DNA of 64,000 bases from Psychrobacillus sp. FSL K6-2836 (GCF_038003085.1 NZ_JBBOOM010000001.1:3658001-3722000), one strand, 5' to 3'; counted from the first letter of the stretch, positions 7,656-17,142 are shown. Made by a program: numbers and translations. Notes: generated by a model not told the origin, from the sequence alone.

Positions 7656-9272
7656 ATGGCATCGAATTTATTGAAAGGGACAATGATATTAACGGTCGGT
7701 CTCTTATTATCAAGAATACTAGGTGTTCTTTATGTAATACCTTTTTATCAAATAGTGGGGGAAGAGTATATTGCACTTTATCAATACGCTTATACTCCAT
7801 ATTCCATTATGCTAGCAATTGCAGTTTCTGGAGTCCCAGTTGCTGTTTCGAAGTTTGTATCTAAATATAATTCACTTGGTGATTATGCCACTGGCAGAAA
7901 GCTCGTGAAATCGAGTATGCTACTAATGGCAGTGACAGGATTCTTAGGCTTTTTAATCCTTTTTTTCCTAGCTGATCCTATTGCGCATCTAATTATAAAA
8001 GATGATGAGGCAGTATTTTCCGTAAATGATGTAGCTTCTGTGATTAAATTTGTAAGTTTTGCTGTAATTGTAGTGCCAATTATGAGCTTAGTAAGAGGGT
8101 TTTTCCAAGGCTATCAACATATGACTCCCACGGCGATTTCTCAATTGTGGGAACAAATTGTTCGAATCCTTTTTGTACTAGTCGGTGGTTTTTTTGTTGT
8201 ATACATATTTAATGGCACAGAAAAAACTGCAGTTTCCTTTGCAGTATTTGCCGCGTTTTTAGGGGCAATTGCGGGATTAGTAGTGTTACTTTGGTATTGG
8301 AGAAAACTGAAGCCCGAGTTTAACAATTTGTTAACTACTTCAGGTAAAGTTAGTTCAGATGTGTCGTTAACTAACATTTATAAAGAAATGTTAATTTATA
8401 CAGTACCATTTGCACTTGTAGGGGTCATTAATCCCTTGTTCCAATTTATAGACATGATTACGTTTAATAGTGCGATGTCTATAATTGGGATAAGTGGGGA
8501 TATATCTAACACATTATTAGGTATGTTGAATTACAGTACCCATAAGCTTGTGATGATTCCTGTTATGCTAGCAACTGGTTTCAGTATGACGTTGATCCCA
8601 TTGATCACTAGTTATTATGCAAAACAAGACTTTGTGCAGGTTCGTAAAGCATTGGACCAATCTTTCCAGATTTTATTGTTCTTAACAGTACCTGCAGCAA
8701 TGGGAATTTCTGTGTTAGCTGATGAATTTTACTTAGTGTTTTATGAAGCGAGTGAAACAGGCGCAACCGTGCTTGCTCATTATGCTCCGATTGCAATTTT
8801 ATTTGCGTTGTATCCAGTAACTACTTCTATATTGCAAGGAATTGATCGACAAAAGTTAATAATACTAAACCTATTACTTGGAATACTGACGAAGCTTGTT
8901 CTAAATACGCCGCTTATTAAAGCGTTCGAAACAGATGGTGCAATTATAGCTACAGCCTGCGGTTATATAGTAGCAATTGGATTGAACATGTTTGCTATAC
9001 ACAAAACGCTACATTATAAATCGAATATGGTCATACGTAGAATTATGCTTATATTAATAGTGAATGCAGCAATGCTAATACTTGTGTTTATAGTGAAATT
9101 AGGATTTGGACAGTTAATGTCCATTGATACTAAGCTAAAAGGGCTACTTGCAATAATCGTTTGTGCAGGTATAGGAGCAGTATTTTATGCCTTTGTTACT
9201 TTGCGATTGGGCCTTGCTCAAAAACTATTTGGGGATAGACTTACCCGTTTTACGAAAAAAAATGGTTTTTAG
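7656..9272 (+). CDS. ytgP: Polysaccharide biosynthesis/lipid flippase-like membrane protein YtgP (MOP superfamily)
   Basis: A 538-residue integral membrane protein with about 14 hydrophobic helices starting at residue 10 (TMILTVGLLLSRILGVLYVIP, the typical entry of SpoVB/YtgP/MurJ-like flippases). YtgP (Amj-independent MurJ-type) proteins of bacilli are linked to moving lipid-linked cell wall precursors across the membrane. The start ATG has only a weak ribosome-binding site (GACGGGTT), and the upstream 20 bases abut a repeat hairpin. The pseudouridine synthase gene follows after 9 bases, probably as one operon. Confidence 0.9.
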   Translation: MASNLLKGTMILTVGLLLSRILGVLYVIPFYQIVGEEYIALYQYAYTPYSIMLAIAVSGVPVAVSKFVSKYNSLGDYATGRKLVKSSMLLMAVTGFLGFLILFFLADPIAHLIIKDDEAVFSVNDVASVIKFVSFAVIVVPIMSLVRGFFQGYQHMTPTAISQLWEQIVRILFVLVGGFFVVYIFNGTEKTAVSFAVFAAFLGAIAGLVVLLWYWRKLKPEFNNLLTTSGKVSSDVSLTNIYKEMLIYTVPFALVGVINPLFQFIDMITFNSAMSIIGISGDISNTLLGMLNYSTHKLVMIPVMLATGFSMTLIPLITSYYAKQDFVQVRKALDQSFQILLFLTVPAAMGISVLADEFYLVFYEASETGATVLAHYAPIAILFALYPVTTSILQGIDRQKLIILNLLLGILTKLVLNTPLIKAFETDGAIIATACGYIVAIGLNMFAIHKTLHYKSNMVIRRIMLILIVNAAMLILVFIVKLGFGQLMSIDTKLKGLLAIIVCAGIGAVFYAFVTLRLGLAQKLFGDRLTRFTKKNGF

Positions 9273-9281
9273 GAGAATAAA

Positions 9282-10004
9282 ATGCGATTAGATAAATTTC
9301 TATCTCATATGGGATATGGTACAAGGAAAGAAGTAAAAATATTGGTCAAATCAAAGGCTATTCAAGTAAATGAGGCTGTTGTAAAAGACAGTTCCATGCA
9401 CGTGAATGAGCTAAATGATAGAGTGACGGTTTACGGAGAAGTAGTTGAATATAAAGAGTTCATCTATTTAATGATGAATAAACCACCTGGAGTAATTTCT
9501 GCAACAGAGGACTCAAGGGATCAAACAGTTATTGATTTATTAGATGATGATGTTCGCCATTTTGAACCATACCCAGTAGGTAGATTAGATAAGGATACTG
9601 TAGGACTTCTTTTATTGACGAATGACGGTGCTTTAACACATCGACTACTATCACCAAATAAGGATGTACCAAAAGTGTATTATGCGAAAGTGGAAGGTGT
9701 AGTAGATGAATCAGATATTACAGCATTTTCAGATGGAGTAATATTGGATGATGGCTATCATACAAAGCCTGGAATTCTTACTATCTTAAATAGTGGTCCT
9801 ATTTCTGAAATAGAATTATCCATTACAGAAGGTAAATTTCATCAAGTGAAAAGAATGTTTGAATCGGTGGGGAAAAAAGTAGTTTATTTAAAAAGGCTTT
9901 CTATGGGAATGTTATTGTTAGACAGTTCTCTTGCAGAGGGCACATACAGAGAATTAACTGCAGAAGAGTTAGAACAAATACAGCAAAAGAATGACCTCGC
10001 TTAA
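9282..10004 (+). CDS. Ribosomal small-subunit pseudouridine synthase, RsuA/RluB/E/F family
   Basis: A 240-residue enzyme that isomerises a uridine in rRNA. An S4 RNA-binding domain occupies residues 1-58 (MRLDKFLSHMGYGTRKEVK) and the catalytic domain follows, with GRLDKDTVGLLLLTNDG carrying the catalytic aspartate. Length and order match B. subtilis YtzG, which is predicted to modify 16S rRNA. It is co-transcribed with ytgP. A 12-bp terminator stem begins inside the last codons. Confidence 0.9.
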   Translation: MRLDKFLSHMGYGTRKEVKILVKSKAIQVNEAVVKDSSMHVNELNDRVTVYGEVVEYKEFIYLMMNKPPGVISATEDSRDQTVIDLLDDDVRHFEPYPVGRLDKDTVGLLLLTNDGALTHRLLSPNKDVPKVYYAKVEGVVDESDITAFSDGVILDDGYHTKPGILTILNSGPISEIELSITEGKFHQVKRMFESVGKKVVYLKRLSMGMLLLDSSLAEGTYRELTAEELEQIQQKNDLA

Positions 10005-10026
10005 ATCTGAGCATGGTCATTCTTTT
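9985..10026 (+). terminator. Terminator overlapping the end of the pseudouridine synthase gene
   Basis: A perfect 12-bp stem (9985-9996 with 10015-10026) whose left arm lies within the coding sequence and whose right arm ends in TTTT. It may also serve the convergent ytzE transcript. Confidence 0.6.
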
Positions 10027-10040
10027 CATATTGTTAGTAT

Positions 10041-10262
10041 CTAAGATGTCAATTTAACTCGTTTGTTCGTCGTGGTCCATTTGCCTCTGGTAGGACTAAT
10101 GACTAGGTCATTAAAAGCAAGCACATTCAAATCTCGTTGAATCGTGCGAGGAGTGATGCCAAATTCATTGACTAAGTCTTGTGTTGTAACTGTTCCATTA
10201 TCCCGGATGAACATATACATGTCTTTTATTCGAGTTAGCATCCGATCAGTAGTTGGTTTCAT
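10041..10262 (-). CDS. ytzE: Small DeoR-type helix-turn-helix regulator YtzE
   Basis: A 73-residue protein consisting only of the DeoR-family N-terminal HTH (TTQDLVNEFGITPRTIQRDLNVL, recognition helix at residues about 38-52) with no ligand-binding domain. It closely resembles B. subtilis YtzE from memory. An ATG at 10262 with GGAG 9 bases upstream is chosen over the longer frame starting at 10283. Targets are unknown. A 7-bp inverted repeat about 100 bases upstream (10364-10391) could be an operator. Confidence 0.85.
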   Translation of the reverse strand: MKPTTDRMLTRIKDMYMFIRDNGTVTTQDLVNEFGITPRTIQRDLNVLAFNDLVISPTRGKWTTTNKRVKLTS

Positions 10263-10363
10263 AAGTAACCACTCCTTCATCATGATATCTCTTGGCTAGA
10301 CTAGCGGACGACTTGGGTGAAAAGCAACTGAGTAATTGCAATTTACAGCCCCTTTACAAAATG

Positions 10364-10391
10364 ATTGTCAAAATATTTACTTTCTGACAAT
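10364..10391. promoter_or_regulatory. Inverted repeat upstream of ytzE (candidate operator)
   Basis: ATTGTCA (10364-10370) and TGACAAT (10385-10391) form perfect 7-base inverted arms around 14 A+T-rich bases. It lies in the 476-base gap between ytzE and pepV. The size and A+T spacer fit a protein-binding site, but nothing directly identifies the protein. Confidence 0.35.
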
Positions 10392-10525
10392 TCCATTATA
10401 GTAGATTTCTATTGAAATTTCTATAGATATTATGATATTTACAAATAATTCACATTTCTCTTTAGTTTAGGAACATGCTAGAAATACAGCATTATCTAAG
10501 TTTTTTCAGAGTAATAGCTAGAGGG

Positions 10526-10620
10526 TAATGGATAAATTTTCCTATTTGTAAGTAAATTCACTTTGAGAGCAAGTAAACAAACAGCGAACACAAGTTATAG
10601 ACATGCCACAGCAAGTAAAT
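10526..10620 (+). repeat. Family C intergenic repeat, copy 1
   Basis: Shares TAATGGATAAATTT.CC, then AAGTAAAT.CA..TTTGA and GAGAGCAAGTAAACAAACA, then GCAAGTAAAT, with 17238-17354. The short motif GCAAGTAAA is reiterated. It sits in the gap between ytzE and pepV. Nothing else in that gap (10263-10738) looks like a gene. Confidence 0.65.
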
Positions 10621-10647
10621 GGTCTACGGGGATGTTGTTTATAGTTT

Positions 10648-10680
10648 AAAAGAAGGTCATAAAATGCCTTCTTTTTTTGT
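10648..10680 (+). terminator. Orphan rho-independent terminator upstream of pepV
   Basis: A 9-bp stem AAAAGAAGG (10648-10656) with CCTTCTTTT (10667-10675) followed by a T-run. No plus-strand coding gene lies between 10005 and here, so it ends either a leader that attenuates pepV or a small RNA covering repeat C. Confidence 0.65.
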
Positions 10681-10738
10681 GTCTTTTCCTATAAAAAGTG
10701 TAAAATGGAGTATAAGCATTATTTAGGGGGAAACAAAT

Positions 10739-12145
10739 ATGAACTGGTTAGAACTAGCAGAATCGAAAAAATCAGATATTGTAGCAGAATTACAAAGATT
10801 AATACAAATTCCAAGTGTGATGGATGAAAAAGAAGGTAATGATGAAATGCCTTTTGGTCCCAAGCCATTAGAAGCTCTTTTACACATGTTGAATGAAGGT
10901 GAGCAAGAAGGATTTATAACAAAGAACGTGGATAATGTAGCTGGACATATTGAAATGGGTGAAGGGGAAGATATTTTAGGAATCCTTTGTCATGTTGATG
11001 TTGTGCCAGAAGGTAAAAATTGGACGTATCCACCATTTGAAGGCGTTGTAGCAGAGGATAAAGTATACGGACGCGGTGCAATAGACGACAAAGGTCCAAC
11101 AATAGCCGCTTGGATGGCGATGAAATTAGTGAAAGAAGCTGGAATTGAGCTTTCGAAAAAAGTCCGTCTCATCATTGGAACAGACGAAGAAAGTGGATTC
11201 CGTTGTATGGCTAGATATTTTGAAAAAGAAGCAATGCCCCAAATGGGATTTGCCCCTGATGCAGATTTTCCGATTATTAATGCAGAAAAAGGGATTGCAA
11301 ATCTAATCTTTACGCAAACTGGTTCAGCTGATACAGAAACGATTCAATTTTTTCAAGCAGGTAAACGCACAAATATGGTGCCAGATGAAGCATTTGCTGT
11401 AATTTTCGGTGGTCTACATATGATCAAAGAAAAATTCCAAGCGTTTGCAACAGAACATAATGTAGAAGGAGAAGTTACGCAAGAAGGTCCTATGGTTAAA
11501 GTACTTGTGCATGGTAAATCAGCACATGCAATGGAACCAGATGATGGTGTCAATGCGGGAATTTTATTGGCAAAATTCTTACAAAGTATTAACTTGACTC
11601 CTCATTCAAAAGCATTCGTCAACTTTTTAGTAAGTTCCTTCGGAGAAGAAAGCAGAGGGCATGCACTGGCACTTAATTTTACAGATGAGATTTCAGGGGA
11701 TACGACTTTAAATCCAGGGGTTATTCATTATGCACCTGCACAGGGATCTTGTACACAGGTGAGTATGCGTTATTCTGTAAGCTATCCTTTCGATGAACAA
11801 TTAAGTGCATGTAGAGAGGTGCTTAGTAGTACAGGTATTACATTGGATTTGGGTACTAATGCTAAGCCGCATTATGTCGATAAAGAAGATATACTCATTA
11901 AAACATTACAAAAAGTATACGAAAAACATACCGGTGAGACAGCAGAGCTATTATCTATCGGTGGTGGCACGTATGCGAGAGTATTAGAAAAAGGGGTAGC
12001 ATTTGGTATGCTTTTCCCAGGTAGAACAGATGTAGCTCATCAAATAGATGAATATGTAGATATTGAAGATTTAGTTAAAGCAACTGCAATTTATGCAGAT
12101 GCTATAGTAGAACTTGCTGGAAGCTCAAAATTGGAGGAGAAATAA
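10739..12145 (+). CDS. pepV: Dipeptidase PepV (M20 family)
   Basis: A zinc metallopeptidase that splits dipeptides in the cytoplasm, 468 residues as usual for PepV. Metal-binding motifs are visible: CHVDVVPEG (histidine ligand, near residue 85), GRGAIDDKGP (bridging aspartate) and DEESGF (catalytic glutamate). A lid domain lies between about 185 and 380. The start has AGGGGGAA 8 bases upstream. The D-amino-acid transaminase gene begins 2 bases after the stop, which suggests joint use of dipeptide-derived alanine. Confidence 0.93.
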   Translation: MNWLELAESKKSDIVAELQRLIQIPSVMDEKEGNDEMPFGPKPLEALLHMLNEGEQEGFITKNVDNVAGHIEMGEGEDILGILCHVDVVPEGKNWTYPPFEGVVAEDKVYGRGAIDDKGPTIAAWMAMKLVKEAGIELSKKVRLIIGTDEESGFRCMARYFEKEAMPQMGFAPDADFPIINAEKGIANLIFTQTGSADTETIQFFQAGKRTNMVPDEAFAVIFGGLHMIKEKFQAFATEHNVEGEVTQEGPMVKVLVHGKSAHAMEPDDGVNAGILLAKFLQSINLTPHSKAFVNFLVSSFGEESRGHALALNFTDEISGDTTLNPGVIHYAPAQGSCTQVSMRYSVSYPFDEQLSACREVLSSTGITLDLGTNAKPHYVDKEDILIKTLQKVYEKHTGETAELLSIGGGTYARVLEKGVAFGMLFPGRTDVAHQIDEYVDIEDLVKATAIYADAIVELAGSSKLEEK

Positions 12146-12147
12146 GC

Positions 12148-12999
12148 ATGGTAAAAGTATTATGGAATGATCAATTTGTACAAGAAGAAGATGTGAAAAT
12201 TGGATACGAAGATCGTGGTTATCAATTTGGTGATGGAATTTATGAAGTGATTAAAATATATAACGGAGATATGTTCACTGCAACAGAGCATATTGATCGA
12301 TTGTATGCGAGTGCTGACAAAATTCAATTAGTCATTCCATATACAAAAGACGTCATGCATAAAATGCTACACGATCTTATAGAAATGAACGAGCTTCAAG
12401 ATGGGCAAGTGTATCTTCAATTTACGCGCGGTACTAGTATGCGTCAACATAATTTCCCGATTCCGTCGGTTGAATCCGTATTAACAGCTTATACAAAGGA
12501 AACTGTACGTCCTCTATCACAGCTAGAAAATGGAGTCAAAGCTTGCTTTGTAGAAGATCTCCGCTGGCTTCGTTGTGATATCAAATCGTTAAATTTATTA
12601 GGAAATGTGTTAGCAAAACAGGAAGCAATCAGTAAAGACTGCTATGAGGCGGTTTTACATCGTGGAGAAACAATTACGGAAGGTTCATCTTCTAATATGT
12701 ACGGTATTAAAGATGGCGTTTTATATACACATCCAGTTAGCAATTTAATACTTAATGGAATTACTCGCCAAGTTATTTTAAGCTGCTGTGAAGAGGTAGG
12801 GCTTCCAGTAGTTGAAGAAGCATTTACAAAAGCACAAGCACTTGAGATGGATGAAATGATTATGTCTTCGACAAATGCGGAAGTAATGCCAATAATTTCG
12901 ATTGACAGTAAATTAATCGGTAACGGAAAACGTGGCAAATGGACCCAAAAGCTTCAAGTAGCATTTGAAAAAAGAATTCCTTCGTCCGTTAAAATATGA
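12148..12999 (+). CDS. dat: D-amino-acid transaminase
   Basis: A PLP enzyme (fold type IV) that interconverts D-alanine and D-glutamate with their keto acids, supplying D-glutamate for peptidoglycan. It is 283 residues long. The PLP lysine is in RCDIKSLNLLGNVLAKQ (near residue 146) and the phosphate-binding EGSSSN motif lies near residue 178. It sits directly behind pepV (2-base gap) and overlaps the RNA ligase gene by ATGA, so the three form one operon. Confidence 0.93.
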   Translation: MVKVLWNDQFVQEEDVKIGYEDRGYQFGDGIYEVIKIYNGDMFTATEHIDRLYASADKIQLVIPYTKDVMHKMLHDLIEMNELQDGQVYLQFTRGTSMRQHNFPIPSVESVLTAYTKETVRPLSQLENGVKACFVEDLRWLRCDIKSLNLLGNVLAKQEAISKDCYEAVLHRGETITEGSSSNMYGIKDGVLYTHPVSNLILNGITRQVILSCCEEVGLPVVEEAFTKAQALEMDEMIMSSTNAEVMPIISIDSKLIGNGKRGKWTQKLQVAFEKRIPSSVKI

Positions 13000-13556
13000 C
13001 CAAGCATTATTTTATCGCTGTAAAAATTCCAAAGCAGATAGCAAATGCAATTATTCACGAACGTGATAAAACAAATTTACTAAAGACACATAAAGTGTTA
13101 CCTGTGGCAGAAGATTTGCATATTACACTCTATTATTTAGGGCATGTAGAAGATAGTACATTAGAGCAGATAATTCATGCTCTTCACCAATTAGTATGGG
13201 AACCGTTTGAACTGAAGACAAGTGGAGTGGCGCATTTTGGAAATGAAGCCACTCCACGCGTTGTATATACCGCCTTGGAAAAAAGTAATCCATTGCAATT
13301 ATTACAAAAAAAAATTGTACAGCTATTAGCGAATTTTATAGAAGTGCAGAAAAAAAATGAATTTACTGCCCATATTACAATCGCAAAAAAATGGGCTACT
13401 AAAGAGTCGCTAAATTTAACAGAGTTTACATTACCTAATTTAGCCTTTAACGTATTAAGCTTGTCTCTTTTTACGATTAATGCGAATCGTTCTCCGCGTT
13501 ATGAAGAAATAAGTACAGTTTTAGTGAAGGAGGGGAGAAAAGAATGGCCCAACTAG
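12996..13556 (+). CDS. thpR: RNA 2',3'-cyclic phosphodiesterase / 2'-5' RNA ligase family (YtlP)
   Basis: A 2H-phosphoesterase-superfamily protein of 186 residues. Both HxTx motifs are intact: HITL near residue 42 (LHITLYYLGHV) and HITI near residue 127 (FTAHITIAKKW). Such proteins hydrolyse 2',3'-cyclic phosphates on RNA ends and can form 2'-5' links in vitro. The start overlaps the dat stop. It overlaps the next gene by 13 bases, and the gene order matches ytlP-ytlQ-ytlR of B. subtilis. Confidence 0.9.
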   Translation: MTKHYFIAVKIPKQIANAIIHERDKTNLLKTHKVLPVAEDLHITLYYLGHVEDSTLEQIIHALHQLVWEPFELKTSGVAHFGNEATPRVVYTALEKSNPLQLLQKKIVQLLANFIEVQKKNEFTAHITIAKKWATKESLNLTEFTLPNLAFNVLSLSLFTINANRSPRYEEISTVLVKEGRKEWPN

Positions 13557-14527
13557 TTAAGCTACAAGATTATGTTTCTCGCTATCAAATTGATCTAAAA
13601 AGATATCCAACTCAGTTTGTAAGATTAAAGAAACAACAGTGGGATCGAACAAAGGAAGAGTGGGAACGAGGTTCTTTTAATGCAGATTGGATCGAAAAAG
13701 AAGAGGAAGTTGTTGTAGAATACGAGAAAAAGTCGCTTTTCTCTATTCTTTTTCCTAAGCATAAAAAAGAAATAACAGAAGAAATAGACTGGCAAAATGA
13801 TGAGTTGACTGAAGAGGTACCAATCCCAGAAGAATCTAGTACGTTACTTTTTGAACCCAAATTAGTATATAAGCCTCAAACAATAGAAGAGTTAAAGCGA
13901 ATGTATTTAGATCAGTTATTTCATTTTCAATTAAAATGGGCAAGCTCCACTTTACGAGAAAAGTCTTATGTAGATCCAAAATATATGCGTGATTCACTGC
14001 TAAGAGATTTAACACAGAAACTACCGGATAATTATTTTTTATTTTATTATCCTATTTTAAAGCTAAAAAAAGCACCAATTGAGTTAGATATTATACTAAT
14101 ACTTCCTACTGAAGTTGTCTGTATTGTAGTTCTGGAGGACAAAACTTCCGATGCGTTTATAGGGAGTGGGGAACGATTTTGGCTAAAGAAAAGTGGGAAA
14201 GAAGAAAAGAAAATATTAAATCCTACAATTAATCTGAATCGAATGGAATCAATTTTAGGGCAGATTTTCGAAAAACAAGAAATAGAGTTACCGATAAAAA
14301 AAGTAATTCTTTCAAGGAATGGTTATATTGATTATCCAGGAAACTCGTTTCATACCGAATTTATCGATACTAGAAAATTTCCAGAATGGTTTTTATCATT
14401 GAAATCTTCCCATTCTCCGATGAAGCATATGCAATTTAAAGCAGCACAGGCTATATTGGACCTAGTACAAACCACTTCGTATTCAAGATCTAGTTGGGAT
14501 TTAGGTAGTGAGGAAACCAATGAGTAA
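13544..14527 (+). CDS. YtlQ-like protein with a NERD/restriction-endonuclease-like core
   Basis: A 327-residue protein placed exactly where ytlQ lies. Residues about 140-260 hold a segment typical of PD-(D/E)xK-type folds: PIELDIILIL followed by VVLEDK, which supplies an acidic residue and an ExK-like triplet. This resembles NERD domains. The N-terminal third is charged and probably partly disordered. No function is established for YtlQ. It is read as part of the dat-thpR-ytlQ-ytlR operon, overlapping genes on both sides. Confidence 0.7.
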   Translation: MAQLVKLQDYVSRYQIDLKRYPTQFVRLKKQQWDRTKEEWERGSFNADWIEKEEEVVVEYEKKSLFSILFPKHKKEITEEIDWQNDELTEEVPIPEESSTLLFEPKLVYKPQTIEELKRMYLDQLFHFQLKWASSTLREKSYVDPKYMRDSLLRDLTQKLPDNYFLFYYPILKLKKAPIELDIILILPTEVVCIVVLEDKTSDAFIGSGERFWLKKSGKEEKKILNPTINLNRMESILGQIFEKQEIELPIKKVILSRNGYIDYPGNSFHTEFIDTRKFPEWFLSLKSSHSPMKHMQFKAAQAILDLVQTTSYSRSSWDLGSEETNE

Positions 14528-15437
14528 TATAGTCTTTATCGTAAATGAGTATGCAGGGAATGGGTTAGGTAAGAAGATATGGAGAAAGTGGAAAGACGCT
14601 ATCGATTTTCCTCATACAGTATTTATCACAGAGAGTAAAGACCATGCCACGAAAATAGCAAGAAAATGCGCAGAATCTATGGATAATTTGCTCATTGTTG
14701 GTGTTGGCGGAGATGGGACCATTCATGAAATTATCGTTGGTGTAGTTGGGTTTGAGCATGTTCGAATCGGTATCATTGCTGCAGGAAGTGGAAATGACTT
14801 CGGCCGAACATTTTCCGTTTTTCGTACCTTGAAGGACCTACAGGCTTTTGCTATGAGCGATTTTCATACAAAGATGGATATTGGGACCGTGCAAACTCAT
14901 AATTCAACATACCAATTTGTTAATAATGCAGGATTTGGATTTGATGCAAAAGTTGCTTACCTCGCTAATTATTCTGTGTGGAAAAGTAGATTAAATCTTT
15001 TAAAACTAGGTAAGCTTGCATACATATTATATCTTATTAAAGAGTTATTTACGTTCAATAAATTTTCCTTTACCCTACATAATAAAGAAGAAGTTATCCA
15101 ATTTGATGATGTGTGGTTCTTTGTTATTTGCAATCAGCCGTTTTTTGGAGGTGGTATGAAAATTTCACCAACATCTATTCCTAATGATCAATTACTAGAA
15201 ATGACAGTCATTAACAAATTATCAAGATGGAAATTATTATTTATTTTTGGTACAGTATTCTTTGGAAAACATACTAAATTTAAAGAAGTTACACAGTTTC
15301 AAGCATCAGATTTTAATATAGTTATCCATGATGAAGTGTTCGGCCATGTAGATGGAGAGTTTTCTTGCATAACCGATAAAGATACAGCTTTTGCATGTTC
15401 AGTAATAGCAAATGCATGGAATTTAGCAAACCGTTAA
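14520..15437 (+). CDS. Diacylglycerol/sphingosine kinase-like lipid kinase YtlR
   Basis: A 305-residue protein with the DAGK catalytic domain: IVNEYAGNGLGKKIW near the N-terminus, the nucleotide-binding VGVGGDGTIHEII near residue 62 and GSGNDFGRTF near residue 88, which are the hallmarks of this ATP-dependent lipid kinase fold. The ATG at 14520 with GAGG 6 bases upstream is preferred to the GTG at 14508, and it overlaps the ytlQ stop. Its lipid substrate is unknown; DgkB is the main enzyme in bacilli. Confidence 0.87.
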   Translation: MSNIVFIVNEYAGNGLGKKIWRKWKDAIDFPHTVFITESKDHATKIARKCAESMDNLLIVGVGGDGTIHEIIVGVVGFEHVRIGIIAAGSGNDFGRTFSVFRTLKDLQAFAMSDFHTKMDIGTVQTHNSTYQFVNNAGFGFDAKVAYLANYSVWKSRLNLLKLGKLAYILYLIKELFTFNKFSFTLHNKEEVIQFDDVWFFVICNQPFFGGGMKISPTSIPNDQLLEMTVINKLSRWKLLFIFGTVFFGKHTKFKEVTQFQASDFNIVIHDEVFGHVDGEFSCITDKDTAFACSVIANAWNLANR

Positions 15438-15456
15438 AGAAAAAGGAGTTTGAATA

Positions 15457-16098
15457 ATGAGGTTAAGACATAAACCATGGGCAGAGGATTTTATCAATGC
15501 TCATCCAGAAATAGTGATCCCAAATCCAGAAGAAATCAAAGGGAAATGGGATATCGAATTTAAGAATGATCATCCACTACACATCGAAGTAGGTTCAGGA
15601 AAAGGGCAGTTTGTAACAGGAATGGCCAAGCAAAATCCTGAAATCAATTATATCGGCATCGAGCTATATGACAGTGTGATTGTGTCAGCGTTGGAAAATG
15701 CTATTGCTGCTCAGCCATTACCAAATTTACGTTTATTAAAAGTTAACGGAGCAGATTTAGCAAAGTATTTTGAAAAAAATGACGTAGATCGAGTTTACTT
15801 AAACTTCTCTGATCCGTGGCCAAAAACTAGACATGCTAAACGACGCTTAACACATGCAGAGTTTTTAGAGTTATACAAATCCATTTTGGTTGACCATGCT
15901 GAAATTCATTTCAAAACGGATAATCGTGGACTATTTGAATATTCATTAACGAGTATGTCAGCCTTCGGTATGCTTATCAAAGATGTTTCCCTCGATTTAC
16001 ATGTTAATATGCCTGAGGATAATGTTATGACGGAATATGAAGAAAAATTTTCTGCAAAAGGCCAACCGATATACCGAGTAGAAGCAAAATACGTTTAA
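15457..16098 (+). CDS. trmB: tRNA (guanine-N7-)-methyltransferase
   Basis: Methylates G46 in the variable loop of tRNAs using SAM; 213 residues. The SAM-binding motif [16 protein letters not shown] is near residue 46 and the family signature [15 protein letters not shown] near residue 117. The start is well supported by AAAGGAG. The choline-kinase-like gene ytmP that separates ytlR and trmB in B. subtilis is absent here. Downstream is a structured repeat, not a terminator. Confidence 0.94.
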   Translation: MRLRHKPWAEDFINAHPEIVIPNPEEIKGKWDIEFKNDHPLHIEVGSGKGQFVTGMAKQNPEINYIGIELYDSVIVSALENAIAAQPLPNLRLLKVNGADLAKYFEKNDVDRVYLNFSDPWPKTRHAKRRLTHAEFLELYKSILVDHAEIHFKTDNRGLFEYSLTSMSAFGMLIKDVSLDLHVNMPEDNVMTEYEEKFSAKGQPIYRVEAKYV

Positions 16099-16279
16099 CT
16101 TCATTCAGCAGTTGTTTTTTTGCAACGAATCTGTGTGAAGAATGTATGCAAATAAGTAGGGGTCCACAAGACCACTGCTAAACAAAGTTAAAGCCTCCGG
16201 CGGATGTCACAGATTTTTAGAGGAATTTATCGAGCGAACTCGATAAAAATCTGGACGCAAATATGCTGGGGCATATTTG
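16099..16279 (+). repeat. Family B structured repeat, copy 2, between trmB and ytnP
   Basis: Starts at the last bases of the trmB stop and shares long blocks with 7391-7636 (left end TTCATTCAGCAGTTG, middle GCCTCCGGCGGATG and TCACAGATTTTT). It holds a 10-bp hairpin (16210-16219 with 16244-16253) and ends in a 9-bp hairpin with a 4-base loop (16258-16266 with 16271-16279). The arms of the last hairpin differ from those of copy 1 yet pair perfectly. The ytnP ribosome-binding site (AAAGGGGA) follows immediately. Confidence 0.8.
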
Positions 16280-16296
16280 AAAGGGGACTTCGGAGA

Positions 16297-17142
16297 ATGG
16301 ACACATTTAAATTTCATGAAATGTCATTCACATGGTTAAAGGGAGGAACAACTTTTATGGACGGGGGTGCCATGTTTGGAGTTGTCCCAAAGCCATTATG
16401 GGAAAAGAAATATCCTGTTAATGAGAAAAACCAGATTGAACTACCATCGGATCCGTTACTGATCCAATATAAGGGGCAAAATATTTTAATGGAATCAGGC
16501 CTTGGTTATCGAAAAATGACCGAGAAACAATTACGAAACTATGGGGTTTCCGATCAATCACAAGTGGAAGATAATCTTGTAGAATTAGGCTTATTACTAG
16601 AGGACATCCATATTGTCATTATGACTCATCTCCATTTCGATCACGCCTGTGGTCTGACAAAATGGGAAGGAAACCAAATTGTATCCACTTTTCCAAATGC
16701 CAAAATATATGTATCCGATGTTGAATGGCATGAGATGAAAAATCCCAATATTCGCTCCAAAAATACATACTGGAAAGAAAATTGGGAGGCAATTGAAAGT
16801 CAGGTAATTCCGTTTACAAATTCTCTTGAGGTAGTAGATGGAATCGAAATGATTCATACCGGAGGACACAGTGACGGACATAGTATTGTTGTATTCAAGC
16901 AAGCGGAGGATACTGTAATACATATGGCAGATCTTATGCCTACCCATGCGCACCAAAATCCGCTTTGGGTTCTTGCGTATGACGATTATCCAATGACATC
17001 TGTATATGCGAAAGAAAAATGGGTCAAACAAGCACTTCAACAAAATTACTGGTTCAGCTTCTACCATGATGCCTTCTATCGAATGATCAAATGGTCCGAG
17101 GATGGAAAAGAAATAATGGATTTAGTTGAGAGAAGTCGATGA
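16297..17142 (+). CDS. ytnP: YtnP-type metallo-beta-lactamase-fold lactonase
   Basis: A 281-residue MBL-fold hydrolase, the same length as B. subtilis YtnP, a quorum-quenching lactonase that degrades bacterial signals. The metal motif [10 protein letters not shown] is near residue 106, with a later [10 protein letters not shown] histidine and [11 protein letters not shown]. The ATG at 16297 is chosen because the first 31 codons of the longer frame lie inside the repeat element and AAAGGGG is 10 bases upstream. A strong terminator follows at once. Confidence 0.92.
   Translation: MDTFKFHEMSFTWLKGGTTFMDGGAMFGVVPKPLWEKKYPVNEKNQIELPSDPLLIQYKGQNILMESGLGYRKMTEKQLRNYGVSDQSQVEDNLVELGLLLEDIHIVIMTHLHFDHACGLTKWEGNQIVSTFPNAKIYVSDVEWHEMKNPNIRSKNTYWKENWEAIESQVIPFTNSLEVVDGIEMIHTGGHSDGHSIVVFKQAEDTVIHMADLMPTHAHQNPLWVLAYDDYPMTSVYAKEKWVKQALQQNYWFSFYHDAFYRMIKWSEDGKEIMDLVERSR

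Noticed and set aside
16597..17067. Antisense frame of 156 residues opposite ytnP
   Set aside because: Shadow of a well-supported MBL-fold gene, low-quality composition, no start signals.
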